DNA of 64,000 nucleotides from Clostridia bacterium. GTDB lineage: Bacteria > Bacillota > Clostridia > Christensenellales > Aristaeellaceae. Location of the stretch: assembly GCA_017501255.1 (NCBI GenBank), contig JAFVXE010000028.1:153096-217095 (forward strand), read 5' to 3'. This document shows positions 59,261 to 64,000 of this stretch, piece after piece; within the stretch, counting starts at the first letter, position 1, and each line of letters begins with the position of its first letter. A program made the translations under genes and the position numbers. Under the pieces are notes generated by a model. It was given only the letters and a program-made list of their open reading frames with translations, did no database searches and was not told the DNA's origin.

Positions 59261-61234
59261 TCAGCCGTTGCCTTCGCCACGGCCGGAAGTATAGAGAATC
59301 CCGCCATCGGGAGCGTGAACAATCACTGTGTAGAAATCCGACGGGGAAATGCTGTCAAAATCAAACACCCAATGGGGCGTCTCGTAATAGTAATCTCCCT
59401 TATCACCATCCACATATCTGTAATACACCTGAAAGCGCAGAAGGGCTTCGGGGGTCTCGCCGTATTTCTCGTACAGAGCATGCATGGCATATTGCAGCAT
59501 TTCTTCCACGGAAGCATCCTCCGGCGGCTGCGTCTGGGTGACTTGTTCACGGTTTGTATAGGCCCGGGCCACCAGGCCATTCAGCCTGTGCGCTTCCGGG
59601 GAAGCCAAATCATCGATTTCCTTCTGCCACAGCCGTGCCAGAACCGGCTGTTCCATCCGGAACCAGCTCATCCGGGGCGCATCGCCATCCACCCGCACTT
59701 CAAAGGTATAGGCATCCTCCACGCCAAGGGATGTGACCATCAGACCGGTCATCTGCGCATACAGGCCGCCGTCCAGCTCATATACCTCCCCTTCCCGGAA
59801 GGCCTCCACCCAGTTGGAGTGCCCCGGCAGGGCATAGTCCAGAAAGCCCAGCAGATAATCCGCCAACTCTTCCCAGCTGTGTCCTGTTACTTTGCCGGGT
59901 ACAGGTTCTACCATGCCGCTGCGCTCGTTCTCCGCATGATAGAAATGCACCACCGTGCCATCCGTCAGAAAAGAGGCATCACACTGCTCATCAGCAGTCC
60001 GGGCACTTACCTCAAAACCGCCGTGTTTCCGGTCCGCTTCCCAGGCAGCATCGGTCAGATCCACCTGAAGATAGGGACTGCCAAACAGCTTTTCCGCATA
60101 GACGGTGGCTTCCTCGTGAGTGGTGATGGAAGCCGGCTTGATGCTGGCCATTTCTGCCCTGTCGGCAGCGGCAAAGCGAACGGCCGGATGATATTCCGAT
60201 GTGGCAAAGGCGAACACCAGCAATACGCTGGCAAGGATGGCAAACCCAATGGCCAGCCATTTGACCGCCTGCTTGTTCTGCATTATGCTCCGCACCCGTT
60301 CCCGGAGCCGTTTGCCGGTCATGGTCATGCCGGTGGCCAGCACAGGCAATCCCGGCGCATTGCGGCGGGCAGCTGCCAACACCAATACACTGGCATATTC
60401 TTTTCGGCGGTCTTCGTCCATCCCCTTGGTCACCCGCTCATCGCAGGCAAGCTCGCAATCCGTCATGCTCAGGGAAGCCGCCAGCCATACCAGCGGATTG
60501 AACCAGTGAATCACGCAGCACAGCAGCCTCACCAGCCCCCATACATGATCCCACCCCTTGTAGTGGCAGATCTCATGTTCCAGCACATGGATGGTCTCGT
60601 TGGGCTTGGAGGTAAGAGGCAGAGCGATATAGGGCTGAAACACCCCCACCAGACAGGCGCTGGGCAAAGGGTCGGTATAGAAGACCGGCAACGGATTCAC
60701 CTTGCGCTTGACGCACAGCTGATGGTATTCCATCTCCACTTTACCGGTAAGCGCCTCCACTCTGCCCGCCCTGAGCATATGCCGAAAGCGGATGTTCCGG
60801 TACAGGAACCAGCCCGCCACACCACAGGCGCCCACCAGCCACACCCACATCGCCACGGTGGCAAAATCACCGGTATAAACCGCATGATTCATCGTGTCCA
60901 CCGCCTGCACAAACAGGCTGTCCTCCGGCAGATCATAGCGATAATAAAGGCGATCCAGGTCGCTGACAAAATCGGAGAAACGCACATATACCTGCCCGGA
61001 AATTGGGCGCATGGCCTCATCCGTGGCAAAGGGGGAACGAATCTCATTGATGGCGGGATTGGGCAGGCTGAGGGGACACAACAGCCGGATGGCCACCAAT
61101 AGCCATGCAAAGGCGATTACCCGGCTGCCCAGCTGCTTGCGAAGCAGTCTGCGCAGAATCAGCATCAGCACAATGGCGATGCTGGCAATTATGGTCGCTT
61201 CCAACAGATAGTTGTATATCATTGCTTTACGCAT
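59261..61234 (-). CDS. M56-family (BlaR1/MecR1-like) membrane metalloprotease sensor
   Basis: 657 residues. Four or five membrane helices span about 8-350. Between them is the zinc-protease loop with H220-E-I-C-H224 (HExxH) and the downstream 'DCELACDERV' glutamate. After the last helix (about 330-350) comes an outer domain of about 300 residues that shows no penicillin-binding SxxK/KTG signature, so it is not a beta-lactam sensor domain. BlaR1-type proteins sense an outside signal and cleave the BlaI-type repressor. The gene directly follows such a repressor (gap 19 bases). The ligand is unknown. Confidence 0.9.
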   Translation of the reverse strand: MRKAMIYNYLLEATIIASIAIVLMLILRRLLRKQLGSRVIAFAWLLVAIRLLCPLSLPNPAINEIRSPFATDEAMRPISGQVYVRFSDFVSDLDRLYYRYDLPEDSLFVQAVDTMNHAVYTGDFATVAMWVWLVGACGVAGWFLYRNIRFRHMLRAGRVEALTGKVEMEYHQLCVKRKVNPLPVFYTDPLPSACLVGVFQPYIALPLTSKPNETIHVLEHEICHYKGWDHVWGLVRLLCCVIHWFNPLVWLAASLSMTDCELACDERVTKGMDEDRRKEYASVLVLAAARRNAPGLPVLATGMTMTGKRLRERVRSIMQNKQAVKWLAIGFAILASVLLVFAFATSEYHPAVRFAAADRAEMASIKPASITTHEEATVYAEKLFGSPYLQVDLTDAAWEADRKHGGFEVSARTADEQCDASFLTDGTVVHFYHAENERSGMVEPVPGKVTGHSWEELADYLLGFLDYALPGHSNWVEAFREGEVYELDGGLYAQMTGLMVTSLGVEDAYTFEVRVDGDAPRMSWFRMEQPVLARLWQKEIDDLASPEAHRLNGLVARAYTNREQVTQTQPPEDASVEEMLQYAMHALYEKYGETPEALLRFQVYYRYVDGDKGDYYYETPHWVFDFDSISPSDFYTVIVHAPDGGILYTSGRGEGNG

Positions 61235-61253
61235 GGTATCCCTCCTCAGGGTA

Positions 61254-61616
61254 TCATTTCTTTTGCAATTCGCTGAGCAATGCCTTCACATCATCGGCGC
61301 TGAGTTCGCCCGTATCCACCAGATGATGTACCAGCAGCGAGGCTTTGCCGCCAAAGACCCGTCCCACCAGTCGATGGGTCTGCTGGGCGGAGGCCTCCTG
61401 CCGGGTTACTGCCGGGGTGTATTGCTTGACAGGGCCGGAATCATCCACCACAATGGTGCCCTTTTCCGCCATGCGCTTGAGCAGCGTGATCACCGTATGG
61501 CGGGTCCAGCCGGTATCCGCTTCCAGCAGCCGGGTGATCTCCGGCATGGTTCGGGGATGCTTTTCCCAGAGAACCTCAAGAATCTTCCATTCAGCGTCTG
61601 TACACTGGAATTTCAT
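61254..61616 (-). CDS. BlaI/MecI-family transcriptional repressor
   Basis: 120 residues. Winged helix 'CTDAEWKILEVLWEKHPRT', recognition part 'GWTRHTVITLLKRMAEKG' and a C-terminal dimerisation/cleavage region (about 75-120). Family members repress their operon until cleaved by the M56 partner. GGGAGGG nine bases before the ATG at 61616 sets the start; the ATG at 61625 abuts the ribosome binding site. The twin operators upstream (61644-61678) are probably its own. Confidence 0.92.
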   Translation of the reverse strand: MKFQCTDAEWKILEVLWEKHPRTMPEITRLLEADTGWTRHTVITLLKRMAEKGTIVVDDSGPVKQYTPAVTRQEASAQQTHRLVGRVFGGKASLLVHHLVDTGELSADDVKALLSELQKK

Positions 61617-61643
61617 TGGTTTCATCCCTCCCAGATGCAAGGT

Positions 61644-61690
61644 GACAATTGTCTACCAAAAGGGTACACTTGTCTACCACTTCCTGTCAA
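61644..61690 (-). promoter_or_regulatory. Promoter and twin operators of the BlaI/M56/SH3 operon
   Basis: Minus-strand TTGACA (61685-61690), 18 bases, TACCCT (61661-61666). Two near-identical sites sit over and after it: GACAATTGTCTACC (61644-61657, containing the palindrome GACAATTGTC) and TACACTTGTCTACC (61665-61678), 21 bases apart. This matches the two-operator layout of blaI-type promoters, though the sequence differs from the TACA/TGTA boxes of bla/mec. Confidence 0.72.
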
Positions 61691-61762
61691 GGCATTTACC
61701 CAAGGATTTACAAGTGCAACAATTTGGCAGAGGCCAACGCAGCTGCATTCCTGCGCCATCGC

Positions 61763-61791
61763 TTGACCGTTCTGCCTTGTGATGATATGAT
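61763..61791 (+). promoter_or_regulatory. Promoter of the kinase-like gene
   Basis: TTGACC (61763-61768), 17-base spacer, TATGAT (61786-61791) preceded by TGA (extended -10); 31 bases before the ATG at 61823. Confidence 0.75.
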
Positions 61792-61822
61792 GAGGCAACT
61801 ATTCCCAAAGGAGGAAGCTCCC

Positions 61823-62383
61823 ATGAAGCTTGTCATCATCTGCGGCCCCCATGCTGTTGGCAAAATGACCGTTGGGCAGGCTTTGGCCGCTCAAACCGGG
61901 TTGAAGCTGTTCCACAACCACATGACCATTGATGTGGTATCCGGCCTGTTTGAGAATATGCCCGGTGAGCGCAGCCGTCTGACCAGCCTGTTCCGGGAGG
62001 AGATTTTCAAGGCCTTCGCCCCCAGCAGCGAATACGGCATGATCTTTACCTATATGTGGGCCTTTGACCAGCAAGAAGACTGGGATTACATCCAGCATAT
62101 AGAGGCATTGTTCCGCCAGCATGGTGCGGAAGTATACTATGTGGAGCTGTGCGCCGACTACGACCTGCGCATTGAACGCAACAAAACCGAGAACCGCCTC
62201 CTGAACAAGCCCACCAAGCGGGATGTTGCCAAATCGGAAGCCCTTTTCCGCAGGCTGGAGGAAAAATACCGGCTCAACTCCCTGCCCGGGGAAGTGCAAA
62301 AGGAGCACTACCTGCGCATCGACAACACCCGCCTGAGCCCGGAAGAGGTCGCCGGGCAGATTCGGGAAACCTTTATGCTGTAA
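61823..62383 (+). CDS. Small P-loop kinase-like protein
   Basis: 186 residues. Walker A-like 'GPHAVGKMTVGQ' at the N-terminus, where the usual S/T after GK is M. 'FHNHMTIDVV' and 'YVELCADYDLRIERNKTENR' (lid-like, RxxRN) follow. It resembles shikimate- or adenylate-kinase-type small-molecule kinases, but I cannot name a substrate. AAAGGAGG precedes the ATG. It is transcribed away from the BlaI operon. It could act on a nucleoside or drug; nothing in the sequence decides. Confidence 0.8.
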   Translation: MKLVIICGPHAVGKMTVGQALAAQTGLKLFHNHMTIDVVSGLFENMPGERSRLTSLFREEIFKAFAPSSEYGMIFTYMWAFDQQEDWDYIQHIEALFRQHGAEVYYVELCADYDLRIERNKTENRLLNKPTKRDVAKSEALFRRLEEKYRLNSLPGEVQKEHYLRIDNTRLSPEEVAGQIRETFML

Positions 62384-62417
62384 AGAATAAATAACATTCG
62401 CATTCATATGTTTTGCA

Positions 62418-62446
62418 TTGCTTTCCCGGCACCGGGGTGCTATACT
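62418..62446 (+). promoter_or_regulatory. Promoter of the YczE-like gene
   Basis: TTGCTT (62418-62423), 17-base spacer, TATACT (62441-62446) preceded by TGC (extended -10). Confidence 0.72.
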
Positions 62447-62501
62447 ACCTTGGGTGCCGGCGGGCATCCGGATCATTACCAGTGCAAAGGAAGAAAAACC
62501 T

Positions 62502-63155
62502 ATGAATATCAAAACCAAACGCATTCTGATGTCCCTCTTCGGCGTGATCATCTGCGCCATCAGCGTTGGCGTGTTCAAAATCGCCGCTCTGGGCGTTGAT
62601 CCTTTCCAGACTTTGATGGCTGGCCTGGACAAGCTGATTCCCATCGACTTTGGCACCCTGTATGTGATCGTCAACCTGATCCTGCTCACCTTCAGCCTGA
62701 TCGTAGACCGTCACAACATCGGCATCGCCACCTTTATCAACCTGTTCCTGCTGGGCTACATTACCGATTTTACCTATGCCCAGCTGCAAACCGTCATCGT
62801 GAATCCCTCCATGCTGGTGCGTGCCATCTGCCTGGTGGTGGGTATCGTGGTCATCTGTTTCGGCTCCGCCCTGTACATGACCGCCGATCTGGGTGTTTCC
62901 ACCTACGATGCAGTGGCCATCGTCATGTCCCGCAAGTGGAAGGTGGCGCAGTTCCAGTACTGCCGAATCTTCACCGATGTGGTATGCGTGGTGCTGGGCG
63001 TTGTGCTGTTCCTGCTGGCTGGCGGCACCTGGGGCATGGTGCCCACCATCGCCGGTATCGGCACCATCATCACCGCCTTCTTCATGGGGCCGGTGATTGA
63101 GTTCTTCAACCGCACCGTAGCCCGTCCCATGCTGGCGAAAGGTAACAAGGAATAA
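62502..63155 (+). CDS. YczE/YitT-type integral membrane protein
   Basis: 217 residues with about five membrane helices. 'GVFKIAALGVDPFQTLMAGLDKL' in the first outer loop and 'ALYMTADLGVSTYDAVAIVMS' in the second are repeated GxxP/DAV-type motifs typical of the YczE/YyaS family. The physiological role is unknown. AAAGGAAG before the ATG at 62502 sets the start. Single-gene unit between promoter and terminator. Confidence 0.86.
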   Translation: MNIKTKRILMSLFGVIICAISVGVFKIAALGVDPFQTLMAGLDKLIPIDFGTLYVIVNLILLTFSLIVDRHNIGIATFINLFLLGYITDFTYAQLQTVIVNPSMLVRAICLVVGIVVICFGSALYMTADLGVSTYDAVAIVMSRKWKVAQFQYCRIFTDVVCVVLGVVLFLLAGGTWGMVPTIAGIGTIITAFFMGPVIEFFNRTVARPMLAKGNKE

Positions 63156-63170
63156 TCTTTCAGCAAATCA

Positions 63171-63208
63171 AAAAACTCCGGCTGGCTTTTATGCCAGTCG
63201 GAGTTTTT
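63171..63208. terminator. Bidirectional terminator between the YczE-like gene and rubredoxin
   Basis: 16-base arms AAAAACTCCGGCTGGC (63171-63186) and GCCAGTCGGAGTTTTT (63193-63208) with one G-T pair; A and T runs on both flanks. Confidence 0.9.
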
Positions 63209-63227
63209 GGGTGGTCAGGCCATTTGA

Positions 63228-63380
63228 TCAGGCTTCCACAAACGCATCCTTGCCAAGGCCGCACACGGGGCAGACCCAGTCTTCAGGGATATCTTCCCAC
63301 TTGGTGCCGGGAGCGATACCGCCATCGGGATCGCCCAGTTCAGGATCGTATACATAGCCGCAGGGACATTCAAACTTCAT
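63228..63380 (-). CDS. Rubredoxin with a shortened first cysteine knuckle
   Basis: 50 residues, a one-iron electron carrier. The core '[19 protein letters not shown]' and second knuckle '[11 protein letters not shown]' (CxxC) are standard. The first knuckle reads E-C-P-C-G-Y, C-x-C, where rubredoxins have C-x2-C. The frame has a start with AAGGAGG upstream (ATG at 63380) and a TGA at 63228. It lies downstream of the reverse rubrerythrin gene (gap 85 bases) and probably passes electrons to it for peroxide reduction. Confidence 0.9.
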   Translation of the reverse strand: MKFECPCGYVYDPELGDPDGGIAPGTKWEDIPEDWVCPVCGLGKDAFVEA

Positions 63381-63465
63381 AATGGTTCCTCCTTGTTGAT
63401 TCTGGTCAATAGGTTCATTTTCTGTCTGGTTTTTGATACAGGCAACTTCTATCTTCGAAATTCAA

Positions 63466-64000
63466 TCAGCCGAAGTAGCGCTTCAGCAGGCCCTCAAACG
63501 CCTTGCCATGGCGGGCCTCATCCCGGGCCATTTCATGGACGGTATCGTGGATGGCATCCAAATTCAGTTCCTTGGCCTGCTTGGCCAGATCGAACTTGCC
63601 CTGGGTAGCGCCGTTCTCGGCATCCACACGCATTTCAAGGTTCTTCTTGGTGGAATCGGTCACCACTTCGCCCAGCAGTTCGGCGAACTTGGAAGCGTGC
63701 TCGGCTTCCTCAAAGGCAGCCTTTTCCCAGTAGAGGCCGATCTCGGGGTAGCCTTCCCGGTGAGCCACACGGGCCATGGCCAGATACATACCCACCTCGG
63801 TGCACTCGCCCATGAAGTTTTCACGGAGCATCTGCTTGATGTCTTCAGGAGCATCCTGCGCTACGCCAACCACGTGCTCAGCAGCCCAGGTACGGCCGCC
63901 GCCCATGGGAGAAAAACGGCTGGCAGGAGCCTTGCACTGGGGGCACTTCTCGGGAGCCTCGGGACCTTCGTGTACATAACCGCAAACTTTGCAAACCCAC
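63466..64000 (-). CDS. Reverse rubrerythrin (rubredoxin domain first), 5' end outside window
   Basis: 178 codons visible, no start within the window. The left part of the protein (as far as visible) is a rubredoxin-like knuckle pair '[19 protein letters not shown]', then C-P-Q-C. It is followed by the ferritin-like diiron domain with '[14 protein letters not shown]', 'EEAEH' and 'RDEARH'. The domain order (rubredoxin before diiron) is that of reverse rubrerythrins, NADH-linked peroxidases of anaerobes. It fits with the rubredoxin gene downstream. Usual length is about 180-185, so only a few residues are missing. Confidence 0.93.
   Translation of the reverse strand, partial: WVCKVCGYVHEGPEAPEKCPQCKAPASRFSPMGGGRTWAAEHVVGVAQDAPEDIKQMLRENFMGECTEVGMYLAMARVAHREGYPEIGLYWEKAAFEEAEHASKFAELLGEVVTDSTKKNLEMRVDAENGATQGKFDLAKQAKELNLDAIHDTVHEMARDEARHGKAFEGLLKRYFG

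Overview
The window looks like chromosomal core sequence from a spore-forming member of the Clostridia (Firmicutes). By eye the GC content is in the high fifties. The evidence is the Bacillus/Clostridium-type gene order: yqfC-yqfD-phoH-pgpH-ybeY-cdd-era, nadD-yqeK-rsfS, dgt-dnaG-rpoD-trmK and mreB-mreC-mreD-PBP2. The sporulation genes yqfC and yqfD, long-form HPF, TmcAL and strong AGGAGG ribosome binding sites agree with this. An uncultured gut lineage of the Oscillospirales/Christensenellales type is my guess, not something the sequence proves. I see no rRNA, no intact tRNA, no CRISPR array, no transposase and no integrase.

Layout. 1-6.9 kb (minus): cell-elongation operon maf-mreB-mreC-mreD-[secreted repeat protein]-PBP2, with PBP2 running off the left edge. 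7.2-9.9 kb (plus): two multi-pass membrane proteins. 9.9-17.1 kb (minus): yqfC, yqfD, phoH, pgpH, a YbeY-cytidine deaminase fusion, era. 17.2-19.5 kb (plus): a MarR/flavodoxin pair, then an AT-richer GNAT/TIGR04076-like pair behind its own promoter and a hairpin-bearing leader. 19.7-22.5 kb (minus): ackA and a leucine-rich-repeat exported protein. 22.7-24.3 kb (plus): tmcAL and a small nucleotide-fold protein. 24.4-26.4 kb (minus): a GNAT, rsfS and a NadD-YqeK fusion. 26.5-30 kb: a membrane protein with a degenerate nuclease-like fold (plus), then rsmA and dnaX (minus). 30-36.3 kb (plus): dgt-like, dnaG, rpoD, trmK, a Nif3-like gene and a zinc-ribbon coiled-coil gene. 36.3-40.5 kb (plus): pyrimidine-nucleoside phosphorylase, two membrane proteins and an M20 peptidase. 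40.5-45 kb (minus): a MATE exporter and a GH2 beta-mannosidase, with a three-hairpin repeat after the M20 gene and another after the GH2 gene. 45.3-51.2 kb: hpf, a P-loop protein, a lone addB and mnmE. 51.3-52.6 kb (minus): a secreted tandem-barnase protein and a barstar. 52.8-54.4 kb (plus): a PIG-L deacetylase and a formyltransferase. 54.5-57.3 kb: two GNATs, a DIP1984-like protein and an SDR. 57.5-61.6 kb (minus): a BlaI-like repressor, an M56 sensor protease and an SH3-repeat secreted protein. 61.8-64 kb: a small kinase-like P-loop protein, a YczE/YitT-type membrane protein, a rubredoxin and a reverse rubrerythrin cut by the right edge.

How the genes work together. Most of the window is housekeeping: cell shape, ribosome maturation and tRNA/rRNA modification (Era, YbeY, RsfS, RsmA, TmcAL, TrmK, MnmE), replication and transcription initiation (DnaX, DnaG, RpoD), c-di-AMP turnover (PgpH) and nucleotide salvage (Cdd, Pdp, dGTPase). 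The accessory parts most worth study are the tandem barnase/barstar pair, in which the second barnase domain has lost both catalytic residues; the BlaI/M56/SH3 cassette with its own twin operators; the YbeY-Cdd fusion; the deacetylase/formyltransferase pair; and the repeated three-hairpin 3' element. Promoters are strikingly often of the extended -10 (TGn-TATAAT) kind.
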